From: an uncultured Campylobacter sp.
GTDB lineage: Bacteria; Campylobacterota; Campylobacteria; Campylobacterales; Campylobacteraceae
Reading direction: 5' to 3'
Assembly: GCF_937997595.1 (NCBI RefSeq)
Contig: NZ_CALKTS010000302.1
Span: 1 to 10,366, forward strand
Length of the DNA: 10,366 nt
This document shows, piece after piece, positions 1-6,531 of this stretch. The stretch's first letter is position 1. Every line of letters begins with the position of its first letter. The position numbers were made by a program, and so were the translations under genes. Below the pieces are notes generated by a model. That model was given only the letters and a program-made list of their open reading frames with translations, made no database searches and was not told where the DNA came from.

Positions 1-254
1 ATTTGAAAGATCCGCGCTTTGCGGACGAGGCGGCGCTAAATCCGCTCGAGTTTTTGGATCTTAAGCCGAACTTCTACGACGGCGACGCGCGCGACGTGAT
101 CTTGGGCAAGAAGCTCGCCGCAAAGGATCTGGCGAGCCGCGCGGACGGCCGCTATTTGCTTATCTGCGGCGATTTTTATTCGATCATCGAGATTGGCGCG
201 GGCGAGGTGCGGTATCTTTGGAATGACGTTCCGATCGCGGGCGGTGCGTTTTAG
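1..254 (+). CDS. truB: tRNA pseudouridine synthase B, C-terminal fragment (partial)
   Basis: This is the 3' end of a gene that begins before the window. The frame is open from the first bases to a TAG at 252-254 and gives about 83 residues. TruB converts U55 of the tRNA T-loop to pseudouridine in the cytoplasm. The catalytic domain lies upstream, so the identification rests on the tail and on context. The tail contains LEFLDLKPNFYDGDARDVILGKK followed by a short beta-rich end with YLLICGDFYSIIEIGAGEVRY, which resembles the reduced PUA-like C-terminus of epsilonproteobacterial TruB. In C. jejuni truB lies just upstream of csrA and ispE (from memory), and ispE follows here. The TTG at position 3 is unlikely to be the real start, since the frame is already open there and no ribosome site is visible. 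The call is reasonable but not certain. Confidence 0.7.
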   Translation, partial: LKDPRFADEAALNPLEFLDLKPNFYDGDARDVILGKKLAAKDLASRADGRYLLICGDFYSIIEIGAGEVRYLWNDVPIAGGAF

Positions 255-323
255 ACCGCGGCTACAGCCTGCGGCGGAGCTTTGATCGGGCGGCCCTGGC
301 TTGAAATTTGAGCGGTTATAAAT

Positions 324-359
324 ACGGCGCGTTTTAAATTTGCTAGCATAGCGCGCCGT
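324..359. repeat. GC-rich inverted repeat 70 nt downstream of truB
   Basis: ACGGCGCG at 324-331 is perfectly complementary to CGCGCCGT at 352-359, giving an 8-bp stem around a 20-nt AT-rich loop that itself contains GCTAGC. No T-run follows, so it is not a standard intrinsic terminator. It could shape the 3' end of the truB transcript or be an incidental product of the repetitive GC words here. Confidence 0.45.
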
Positions 360-774
360 TATGTGCGGCTAAATTTTACCGCAGGCGGCGGCGGGGATTG
401 CGTTCTTTCGTTGCGCACGGATCGTAAAATCGGCATCGGGCGGAGTAAATTTAAAATTTAAACACGCGGCTTATTGGGCGGCGCTCGCTCGTGAAAGGCA
501 TAAATCCGCGGGGCTAAATTTAAACGCGGCGAAGCGGCGTTTAAATTTGCTTTTGCCGCGCGATGGCGACGCGCCGCGAGATTAAAATTTGACGATTTAA
601 AAAGCGCGCAGGTTGGGCTTATTGCGGCGTAGCAAGCAGCTTTTGTCGAATGAAATTTCGGCTTGCGGTAATGCGTAGTTTGCGCTGATGGGTTTGATTT
701 TGCGGCGCATCGCTAAGCTAAATTTGCGATTTAATGTGGCGCGCGGCTGCGCGGTTTTGGTTTATAACTCGGCT

Positions 775-780
775 TATAAT
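775..780 (+). promoter_or_regulatory. Possible sigma-70 -10 element upstream of ispE
   Basis: A perfect TATAAT lies at 775-780, preceded by the T-rich stretch 754-765. Campylobacter promoters typically have a good -10 box and T-rich upstream DNA rather than a fixed -35 box. It would leave a leader of about 220 nt before ispE. A second weaker box, TATAAA at 855-860, is nearer. Both are tentative because AT words are common in this interval. Confidence 0.3.
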
Positions 781-922
781 TTTAATCACGCGGATAGATT
801 TGCGCCGCGGGTTGAAATTCGGCCGCGTGCGTTGAGGATTTAATTTCCGCGCTTTATAAAATTTACGTATCGGGCGCCGCGATTGCGGGTTAAATTCCGC
901 GGGGCGCGCTTCACGATGCGCG

Positions 923-938
923 GATTAAAATTTTAATC
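923..938. repeat. Perfect 16-bp palindrome upstream of ispE
   Basis: GATTAAAATTTTAATC at 923-938 equals its own reverse complement. GCGC at 918-921 and GCGC at 939-942 can extend it, with one unpaired G at 922. It lies about 70 bp before the ispE start. A dimeric regulator could bind such a site, but it resembles no operator I recognise, and the interval is rich in AAATTT palindromes. Confidence 0.4.
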
Positions 939-1006
939 GCGCCGGATGGGCTTGCCGCGGGCTAAATTTAACGCAAGCGTATCAAAGAGCGCAGAAGGAG
1001 TAAAAT

Positions 1007-1750
1007 TTGAAGGCTTATGCAAAGATCAATGTTTTTTTAAAAGTCGTCGGCACACGCGGCGGTTACCACGAGATCGCCTCGCGCTTCGTGCTGCGCAGGG
1101 AGCTGTTTGATGAGATAAGCTTTGAGCGCGCGAGCGGCTTTGTGCTTGAATGTGACGCCGCGCAGATCGCGGATAACATAATTTTAAAAGCCAAGGCGGC
1201 GCTTGAGCAGGCGGGCTTTGCGCGCGAGCTTGCGGAGTTTTTCGGCTCGCACAAGATCGTGCTTAAAAAGCATATTCCGATCGGCGCGGGTCTTGGTGGC
1301 GGCAGTAGCGACGCAGCGGCGTTTTTGCGGCTTGCGAACGAGGAATTAAGCTTAAAAATTTCGCGCGAGCGGCTTATAGCGATCGCGCAAAATATCGGCG
1401 CGGACGTCGCGTTTTTTGTTAGCGGGCTGGAGGCTGCAAACGTGCGCGGCATCGGCGAGATCATCGAGCCTTTCGAGGACCGGCTGCCCGCGATCGAAAT
1501 TTTAACGCCAGCGATCTTTTGCTCCACCGGCGCGGTTTATAACGAGTTTCGCACAAGCTTTATGCAAAACATAAATGCCGCGCAGGCGCAAGAGATGTTG
1601 CGTTTAGGCAGCGAGCAGCTGCTGTCGCAATATGGCGGCTTTCAGCTAAACGATCTTTTCGCGCCGTGCATAAAGCTATATCCGCAGATGAGCAAGTATC
1701 GCGATATGTTTCTAAGCGGCAGCGGTAGCAGCGTGTTTTTCTTAAAATAA
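1007..1750 (+). CDS. ispE: 4-diphosphocytidyl-2-C-methyl-D-erythritol kinase
   Basis: IspE uses ATP to phosphorylate the 2-hydroxyl of CDP-methylerythritol, a cytoplasmic step of the MEP route to isoprenoid precursors. The 247-residue protein shows the GHMP-kinase signatures in order. The N-terminal strand AYAKINVFLKV carries the conserved Lys6. The glycine-rich ATP loop PIGAGLGGGSSDAA is at residues 91-104. The NIGADVAFF segment carries the expected catalytic Asp133. The C-terminal LSGSGSS motif is at 236-242. The start is TTG at 1007, chosen because AAGGAG (995-1000) sits 6 nt upstream and the conserved AKIN strand follows at once. The length is slightly short for the family, as in other Campylobacter. 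In C. jejuni csrA precedes it; here a long gene-free stretch does, so it probably has its own promoter. smpB follows after 125 nt. Confidence 0.95.
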   Translation: MKAYAKINVFLKVVGTRGGYHEIASRFVLRRELFDEISFERASGFVLECDAAQIADNIILKAKAALEQAGFARELAEFFGSHKIVLKKHIPIGAGLGGGSSDAAAFLRLANEELSLKISRERLIAIAQNIGADVAFFVSGLEAANVRGIGEIIEPFEDRLPAIEILTPAIFCSTGAVYNEFRTSFMQNINAAQAQEMLRLGSEQLLSQYGGFQLNDLFAPCIKLYPQMSKYRDMFLSGSGSSVFFLK

Positions 1751-1875
1751 GAATTCCAAGGCGCGCGGTTAAAATTTAAAAGCTAAATTTAAAGATAAAA
1801 TTTAAAATTCGCTCGCCCGCTTTTAAATTTAAGCAAAAACGGGCTAAGCTTAGGACCAAATTTAGAAGGAAAAAG
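1751..1875. other. AT-rich ispE-smpB spacer with AAATTT repeats
   Basis: This 125-nt gap has five closely spaced AAATTTA-type words between about 1770 and 1830. GCCCG at 1815-1819 can pair with CGGGC at 1840-1844 across a 20-nt loop. No T-run follows, so it is not a clear terminator. The end of the gap holds the smpB ribosome site. Confidence 0.5.
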
Positions 1876-2340
1876 ATGAAAGAACTGAGTAAAAATCGCA
1901 AGGCATTTCACGATTTTACGATACTTGAAAGCTTTGAAGCGGGCATCGTGCTAAAGGGAAGCGAGGTAAAAGCTCTGCGCGCGGGCAGGGGCAATCTCAA
2001 AGATAGCTTCTGTCGCGTGATCCGCGGCGAGCTGTTTTTGCTAAACGCCCATATCAGCTATCTTGAAAGCACCAACGCCCACTTTCGTCCAGACGAAGGG
2101 GCAGTGCGAAAGCTTTTGATGCACAGAAAGCAGATCGACAAGCTGCTTGGCGCGGTTAGCAAAGAGGGCCTTACCATCGTGGTTTTGTCGCTGTATCTGA
2201 ATGATAAAAACCGCGTAAAGGCGCGTATCGCTTTGGCTAGTGGCAAAAATCTGCACGATAAGCGCGAATCGCTAAAGCGCAAGGAAGCCGACCGCGAAGC
2301 GCAAAGCGCGATGAAGCGATACGACAAGCATTCATTTTAA
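1876..2340 (+). CDS. smpB: SsrA (tmRNA)-binding protein SmpB
   Basis: SmpB binds the tRNA-like part of tmRNA and carries it into the A site of stalled ribosomes for trans-translation. The 154-residue protein is of normal length. It begins with the conserved KNRKAFHDFTILESFEAGIVLKGSEVKALR block (residues about 6-36), followed by GNLKDSF and the NAHIS strand. The RKLLMHRKQIDKL segment is at about 98-110. The GKNLHDKRE motif lies in the basic tail, which continues to the end (KRKEADREAQSAMKRYDK). This tail is the part that enters the mRNA channel in family members. The ATG at 1876 is supported by AAGGA at 1866-1870 with a 5-nt spacer. The tmRNA gene itself is not in the window. Its tagged products are degraded partly by Clp proteases, and clpA lies downstream. 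Confidence 0.96.
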   Translation: MKELSKNRKAFHDFTILESFEAGIVLKGSEVKALRAGRGNLKDSFCRVIRGELFLLNAHISYLESTNAHFRPDEGAVRKLLMHRKQIDKLLGAVSKEGLTIVVLSLYLNDKNRVKARIALASGKNLHDKRESLKRKEADREAQSAMKRYDKHSF

Positions 2341-2357
2341 ATTCACAAAACTTTGGT

Positions 2358-2363
2358 TAAAAT
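2358..2363 (+). promoter_or_regulatory. Possible -10 element upstream of the thioredoxin-clpS-clpA-aat run
   Basis: TAAAAT at 2358-2363 lies in a GGTTAAAAT context, 33 nt before the lipoprotein start and just after smpB. Campylobacter -10 boxes tolerate this form, but no -35 box is visible and readthrough from smpB is equally possible. Confidence 0.25.
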
Positions 2364-2364
2364 G

Positions 2365-2384
2365 CGGGCTTAAATTTAAACCCG
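2365..2384. repeat. Near-perfect 20-bp palindrome abutting the ribosome site of the lipoprotein gene
   Basis: CGGGCTTAAATTTAAACCCG at 2365-2384 equals its reverse complement except for one symmetric position pair. It ends exactly where the AAGGA ribosome-binding site (2385-2389) begins. It may be a DNA operator or an mRNA hairpin influencing initiation. It may also be just another GC-flanked copy of the AAATTT word common in this window. Confidence 0.5.
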
Positions 2385-2395
2385 AAGGAAATGCA

Positions 2396-3094
2396 ATGAA
2401 GAAATTTTTACTATCATGTTTGGCGATTTTTGTTTTAAGTGGCTGCGGAGATGATTCGCAGAAAAAGACGGGCTCTGCTGGCGAGAATCCTGCCGCGAGC
2501 GAGAATCAGATGGCAAAAAATTCCGCTCAAGATAAAAATGGCGAGCGTATTGGCGGAGAAAGTGGCGATGAGGTAGCTTTTACGCCGTTTAAAACGGGCG
2601 AGCGCCTTACGCTTAAAAGCGTCGTAGGCGGCGAGGTAACGATCGAGCGGACAGAAAAGGGCTTTAAGCTCGCGGACAGCGATAAAATTTTAATGTTTGA
2701 TATTTTCGGTACATACTGCCAGCCATGCCGCATCGAAGCGCCGCATCTGATGGACTTTCAGTTAAAAAATTCCGCGGATTTTCTAATGGTCGGCTTGATT
2801 TATTTTGAGGACATTACGGACGCGCAAGTGATCGAAAATTTTACGAAAAAGTTTAATGCGTATTATTTCATCTCCAATTCAAAACAAAACGAGCGCATAG
2901 TGGGTCAAATTTTAAGCGACATCGGTTATCGTCACGCGCTTTCGATCCCTTTTAAGGTAGTACTTAAAGATGGAAAATATCAAAGGCTTACCGACATCAA
3001 TGAGGGCGATGAGCGGGGCAAGCCATATTACTTAGGCATGGTCGATACCGATGTGATAAAAAGCGATATCGCCAGGATAAAAAATGGCAACTAA
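2396..3094 (+). CDS. TlpA-like periplasmic thioredoxin-fold lipoprotein
   Basis: This is a predicted membrane-anchored thiol-disulfide oxidoreductase acting in the periplasm, of 232 residues. Residues 1-16 form a lipoprotein signal (MKKF, hydrophobic core, LSG) and Cys17 is the lipidation site. Gly18 follows, so no Asp at the +2 position suggests inner-membrane retention. Residues 18-60 are a polar, low-complexity linker rich in N, S, K, E and G. A thioredoxin-like domain follows, with the redox motif C108-Q-P-C111 in the context FGTYCQPCRIEAPHL, as in TlpA/ResA proteins. SIPFKVVL, with a likely cis-Pro at 185, supplies the second active-site wall. The gene has AAGGA 6 nt before its ATG and overlaps clpS by 11 nt. 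From memory, C. jejuni has a thioredoxin-like gene (Cj1106) at this place. The substrate is unknown; haem or cytochrome c maturation or general thiol repair are possible. Confidence 0.85.
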   Translation: MKKFLLSCLAIFVLSGCGDDSQKKTGSAGENPAASENQMAKNSAQDKNGERIGGESGDEVAFTPFKTGERLTLKSVVGGEVTIERTEKGFKLADSDKILMFDIFGTYCQPCRIEAPHLMDFQLKNSADFLMVGLIYFEDITDAQVIENFTKKFNAYYFISNSKQNERIVGQILSDIGYRHALSIPFKVVLKDGKYQRLTDINEGDERGKPYYLGMVDTDVIKSDIARIKNGN

Positions 3095-3389
3095 AACCGG
3101 TGTGCAGATTCACACTCGCGCCAAAACAAAATCTTTCGTGCCTCGTCCGTATAAAGTAATTTTGCTAAACGACGACGTGACGACGATGGATTTCGTGGTT
3201 TATATTTTGATGGAGATTTTCGCCAAAAACTTTAACGACGCCGTAGATTTAATGATGAAAGTGCACAAGCGGGGTCGCGCGGTTTGCGGCGCGTATCCTA
3301 AAGAGATAGCCGAGTGCAAGCAACAAGCGGTTTTACAAGCGGCAAAGGCCGCAGGATTCCCTCTTAGATGTGAGATCGAAGAGGATTAA
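3084..3389 (+). CDS. clpS: ATP-dependent Clp protease adaptor ClpS
   Basis: ClpS is the cytoplasmic adaptor that recognises proteins with bulky N-terminal residues and delivers them to ClpA. The 101-residue protein has a short flexible N-terminal arm (about 1-20), needed for delivery in family members. The core carries VILLNDDVTTMDFVVYIL, KVHKRGRAVCGAYPKEIAECK and the closing FPLRCEIEE. The ligand-pocket residues are present: Asn29 and Asp30 (E. coli Asn34 and Asp35), the Met35 gate and His61 (E. coli His66). The ATG at 3084 lies inside the end of the lipoprotein gene, with AGGA at 3074-3077. The two are therefore co-transcribed and probably translationally coupled. clpA begins 15 nt after its stop. 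Confidence 0.96.
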   Translation: MATKTGVQIHTRAKTKSFVPRPYKVILLNDDVTTMDFVVYILMEIFAKNFNDAVDLMMKVHKRGRAVCGAYPKEIAECKQQAVLQAAKAAGFPLRCEIEED

Positions 3390-3404
3390 ATTTAAAGGAA
3401 AGCA

Positions 3405-5786
3405 ATGATAGGATTTTTTTTAAACAAACATTTTGAACAAGCAATCAGCGTCGCAAATGACGGCGAGGACGAATATATCACCACTTCGCACGTAGTTTAT
3501 GCGATTTTTAAATACAATAAGCCCTTTCACGGGCTCATCGCCAAAGAAATTCCAGATATTAACTACCTAAATATCTTGGATAATCTGGGCGGGCTTTTGG
3601 ATATGATGCCTAAATCAAGCGGCAAGGCCCCAGCGCAGACGATAGAATTTAAGCAGTTCTATACTGAATTAAATAACGCTAAAGAGCCTAAAAACGAGCT
3701 TGATTTTATGCTTAAAATTCTAAATGATAAGGAAAACGACTGCACTAAAATTTTAAATCACTACGGTATCAATGCCGCGATTTTTGAGCTCATCGTGCGA
3801 AAGTACAAATCCGCTTTCGATCACCGTGATGAGGTCGTTTCTCGCGACGAAGCCGCAGCGATTAAGCTAAACTCATACGATATCGATGATATCACGCATG
3901 CGATGAATTATGACGAAAGCCGCAGGCAGTGGCAGAATACGGAATTTGAGCCTGCGTTTGAGGGCGAAAAGGACGCCATAAACGAGCGCGATATTAAAAA
4001 GGATTCGCCTAGTTCACTTTATACAGCAAACCTCAATAAAATCGCGCTTGAGGGTAAGATCGATCCACTCATCGGACGCGAAAAAGAGATCGAAAAGACG
4101 CTGCAAACCCTCTGTCGCCGCAAGAAAAACAATCCTATCTTAGTGGGCGAAGCAGGAGTTGGTAAAACCGCGATCATCGAGGGTATCGCGCTAAAAATCG
4201 TCCGCGGCGAAGTGCCAGAAAAGCTAAAAAATAAGGTGATTTACGCCCTTGATGCTGGCGCGCTGATCGCAGGCACTACGTTGCGCGGTGAATTTGAAGA
4301 GAGGCTAAAGGATCTCATAGACGAGTTTAGCGCTAATCAAAATGCGATTTTATTTATCGATGAAATTCACACGATCGTTGGCGCAGGCACGGGCAATCGC
4401 AACGAACTTGATATGTCAAACATCCTAAAACCTTCGCTTGCAAGCGGCGAGCTATCGGTCATCGGCGCTACTACATACGGCGAATACCGCTCGTTTTCGC
4501 AGGATAAAGCGCTTAGCCGCAGGTTTTGCAAAATCGACGTGAGCGAGCCTAGCATCGACGATAGCGTCGAAATTTTAAAAGGCGTAGCCAAAAAATATGA
4601 GGAATTTCACGGCGTAAAATTTAGCGACGAAATTTTGCGAGATAGCGTAACGCTTGCTAAAAAATATCAAAGCGATAAATTCCTTCCCGATAGTGCCATT
4701 GATCTCATTGACGAGGTGGGTGCGAGTTTTGCATTTAAGCCGCATGAAGCTCCGCTTGAAATCAGTAAGGACGATTTGGTAAATACGCTTTCTATTAGCG
4801 CGAATATTGCAAATTTAAGCAGTAGCGTCGATAATAAACAGGTACTAAAAAATCTGGAAGCTAATATCAAGCGTGAAATTTTCGGTCAAGATGAAGCGGT
4901 TAGCAGTCTTTGTAAGGCGCTTCTACGCTCTTACGCCGGGCTTGGAGGCGCAAGCTCTCCAATCGGCGTATTTTTATTTGCAGGTAGTAGCGGCGTGGGC
5001 AAAAGTGAGCTAGCCAAGGTCTTAGCCGCGCAGCTCGGAGTACATTTTGAGCGCTACGATATGAGTGAATATATGGAAGCTCACAGCGTCTCGAGACTCA
5101 TCGGAGCACCTCCTGGATACGTGGGCTTTGAAAACGGTGGAATTTTAACGAATAACATCAAAAAGCACCCTTACAGCGTTATTTTATTTGATGAGGTAGA
5201 AAAAGCTCATCCTAGCATGACGAATATTTTTTTAGGAATTTTCGATAACGCAAGCCTTACCGATAATAACGGCGTTACGACCGATTTTAAAAATACGATC
5301 ATAATAATGACGTCGAATTTAGGCACGAAAGAAGCGCCGCAGGTTGGATTTACGAAGGACGAGAGCTATAAAGTAGATAGCGCCATAAGAAGCTTTTTTG
5401 CGCCGGAATTTCGCAATCGTATCGATAAAATCATAAATTTTAACCGCTTAAGCGGCGAAATTCTAGAAAAGATAGTGGATAAGACTATCGGCGAGCTAGA
5501 GTCACAGCTAAAAAACGTAAAGATTAGCCTAAACAAGGAAGCAAAAGATTTGATTATCTCGCGCGGCTATTCGGACGAGTTTGGCGCGCGAAATTTAAAG
5601 CGCGAGATCAGCTCTCAGATCAGCGATCATATAAGCGGTGAGCTGCTTTTTGGCGCGCTGCAAGAGGGCGGCTTAGTTAGCGTGAGCGTCAAAGATGGCG
5701 AGCTAAGCTTTAGCTTTGCTTCTACGCCTTTGCCGCAGATAGAAAAAAAGCAACCTGCACTAGCTCAAAGCAGTGTCGTTAAATAA
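3405..5786 (+). CDS. clpA: ATP-dependent Clp protease ATP-binding subunit ClpA
   Basis: ClpA is a hexameric AAA+ unfoldase that threads substrates into ClpP. Residues 1 to about 140 form the Clp N-domain, which docks ClpS. Residues 141-205 are a charged linker. The first AAA+ module has Walker A GEAGVGKT (248-255), pore loop GTTLRGEFEER (290-300) and Walker B ILFIDE (315-320). The second has Walker A GSSGVGKS (527-534), pore loop APPGYVGFE (568-576), Walker B VILFDE (592-597) and the arginine-finger region FRNRID (669-674). The ClpP-docking loop carries VGF at 647-649 where E. coli ClpA has IGL, so it should work with ClpP. ClpA rather than ClpB is supported by this loop and by the absence of a long coiled-coil middle domain. 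At 793 residues it is somewhat longer than E. coli ClpA (758). The ATG at 3405 has AAGGA at 3395-3399. Its TAA overlaps the aat start by one base. Confidence 0.96.
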   Translation: MIGFFLNKHFEQAISVANDGEDEYITTSHVVYAIFKYNKPFHGLIAKEIPDINYLNILDNLGGLLDMMPKSSGKAPAQTIEFKQFYTELNNAKEPKNELDFMLKILNDKENDCTKILNHYGINAAIFELIVRKYKSAFDHRDEVVSRDEAAAIKLNSYDIDDITHAMNYDESRRQWQNTEFEPAFEGEKDAINERDIKKDSPSSLYTANLNKIALEGKIDPLIGREKEIEKTLQTLCRRKKNNPILVGEAGVGKTAIIEGIALKIVRGEVPEKLKNKVIYALDAGALIAGTTLRGEFEERLKDLIDEFSANQNAILFIDEIHTIVGAGTGNRNELDMSNILKPSLASGELSVIGATTYGEYRSFSQDKALSRRFCKIDVSEPSIDDSVEILKGVAKKYEEFHGVKFSDEILRDSVTLAKKYQSDKFLPDSAIDLIDEVGASFAFKPHEAPLEISKDDLVNTLSISANIANLSSSVDNKQVLKNLEANIKREIFGQDEAVSSLCKALLRSYAGLGGASSPIGVFLFAGSSGVGKSELAKVLAAQLGVHFERYDMSEYMEAHSVSRLIGAPPGYVGFENGGILTNNIKKHPYSVILFDEVEKAHPSMTNIFLGIFDNASLTDNNGVTTDFKNTIIIMTSNLGTKEAPQVGFTKDESYKVDSAIRSFFAPEFRNRIDKIINFNRLSGEILEKIVDKTIGELESQLKNVKISLNKEAKDLIISRGYSDEFGARNLKREISSQISDHISGELLFGALQEGGLVSVSVKDGELSFSFASTPLPQIEKKQPALAQSSVVK

Positions 5787-6469
5787 TGGCTCGGTTTTAC
5801 GATTTTCCAGATCCTATGGATGCGCCCGATTTTGCGCCGCTTGCAAGTGGCGGCGATCTGAGCGAGGATTGTTTGCTTAGCGCTTATAGCGCAGGGATAT
5901 TTCCGTGGTTTAGCGAGGATGAGCCGATTTTATGGTGGTCGCCCAATCCGCGCGCAGTGCTTGATCCGCGTGAAGTGCGTGTGCAAAAGTCCATTAAGCC
6001 CTATCTTAAGCGATATGACGTTAAATTTGACGCGAATTTTAAGGGCTTCATCGAGCGCTGCAAAGACGTGCGAAAAAAAGAGAGCGACGGCACGTGGATC
6101 AGCGAGCAGATCGTGCAGGCTTACTCGCGTTTGGCAGCAGACGGCTACGCTCACAGCGTCGAGGCGTACGAGGACGGCGAGCTTGTGGGTGGGCTATACG
6201 GGCTAATTTTTGGGCGTGTGTTTTGCGGCGAGAGTATGCTGAGCCTAAAGAGCAATGCTTCGAAAGTCGCGCTGATTAGGCTTTGTGAGGTGCTTGCAAA
6301 TTTCGGCTTTCTAATCGATTGTCAGATTATGAACGAGCATCTGAAATTTATGGGTGCTAAAGAGATGCCGCGAGCGGAATTCCTCGCTCTATTTGCTGAG
6401 CTTAGTGCGCAAGATAGCGGCTTTGAGCGCTTTGCGGATCTTAAAGTTCCGCGCGGAGCGCAGCATTGA
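5786..6469 (+). CDS. aat: Leucyl/phenylalanyl-tRNA--protein transferase
   Basis: Aat moves Leu or Phe from aminoacyl-tRNA to the N-terminus of proteins that begin with Arg or Lys, creating a destabilising N-terminus for ClpS. The 227-residue protein has the family blocks in order. GGDLSEDCLLSAYSAGIFPWF is at about 22-42, and PILWWSPNPRAVL at 47-59. GTWISEQIVQAY is at 102-113 and YAHSVEAYEDGELVGGLYG at 121-139. FGRVFCGESM is at 142-151 and SNASKVAL at 156-163. The IDCQIMNEHLKFMGAKEMPRAEFL core closes the domain. Its ATG begins on the last base of the clpA stop (TAATG). No clear ribosome site is visible, so translation probably depends on ribosomes finishing clpA. The adjacency with clpS and clpA puts the tagging and recognition steps in one transcript. 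Confidence 0.96.
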   Translation: MARFYDFPDPMDAPDFAPLASGGDLSEDCLLSAYSAGIFPWFSEDEPILWWSPNPRAVLDPREVRVQKSIKPYLKRYDVKFDANFKGFIERCKDVRKKESDGTWISEQIVQAYSRLAADGYAHSVEAYEDGELVGGLYGLIFGRVFCGESMLSLKSNASKVALIRLCEVLANFGFLIDCQIMNEHLKFMGAKEMPRAEFLALFAELSAQDSGFERFADLKVPRGAQH

Positions 6470-6531
6470 GTCAAAGCTTGAGATGCAGCAGCGTAAAAAA
6501 TGCGCGGAATTTAGAATTTTAAAGAAATAAG

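Larger units (their letters stand above)
255..1006. other. Gene-free interval between truB and ispE (expected csrA site)
   Basis: These 752 bases contain no frame longer than about 60 codons on either strand, and I find nothing that reads as a protein. In C. jejuni this interval is occupied by csrA (about 75 codons). No CsrA-like start or body (MLILxRK..., ..VKLGI.AP) is visible. The DNA alternates GC-rich words (GCGGCG, CGCGCC) with AAATTT/TTTAAATTT words, and several short motifs recur in both orientations. For example, a 20-22 nt element made of CCGCGGG, CTAAATTTAA and CGC occurs at 506-527 and 955-974, with a shorter relative at 365-382. It also holds a hairpin at 324-359, a palindrome at 923-938 and possible promoter elements around 775-780. 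It reads as non-coding or thoroughly decayed sequence. Confidence 0.75.

Noticed and set aside
255..1006. Decayed csrA or a small RNA gene in the truB-ispE gap
   Set aside because: I looked for the CsrA start and body in all frames by eye and saw none, and no known RNA fold could be recognised. A profile search (CsrA, Rfam) would be decisive.
1063..1527. Long minus-strand frame opposite ispE
   Set aside because: It is the antisense shadow of a strongly supported kinase gene; the Ser/Ala/Leu-rich translation is typical of mirrored GC-rich codons and shows no family motif.
1811..1850. Terminator between ispE and smpB
   Set aside because: The pairing GCCCG/CGGGC has only 5 bp with a 20-nt loop and no T-run, so it is too weak to call.
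2058..2327. Minus-strand frames opposite smpB
   Set aside because: They overlap a clear smpB gene in full and have no ribosome site or recognisable motif.
5919..6279. Alternative plus-strand frames inside aat
   Set aside because: They are out-of-frame readings of the aat coding sequence with Arg/Ala-rich composition, while the aat frame carries all family motifs.
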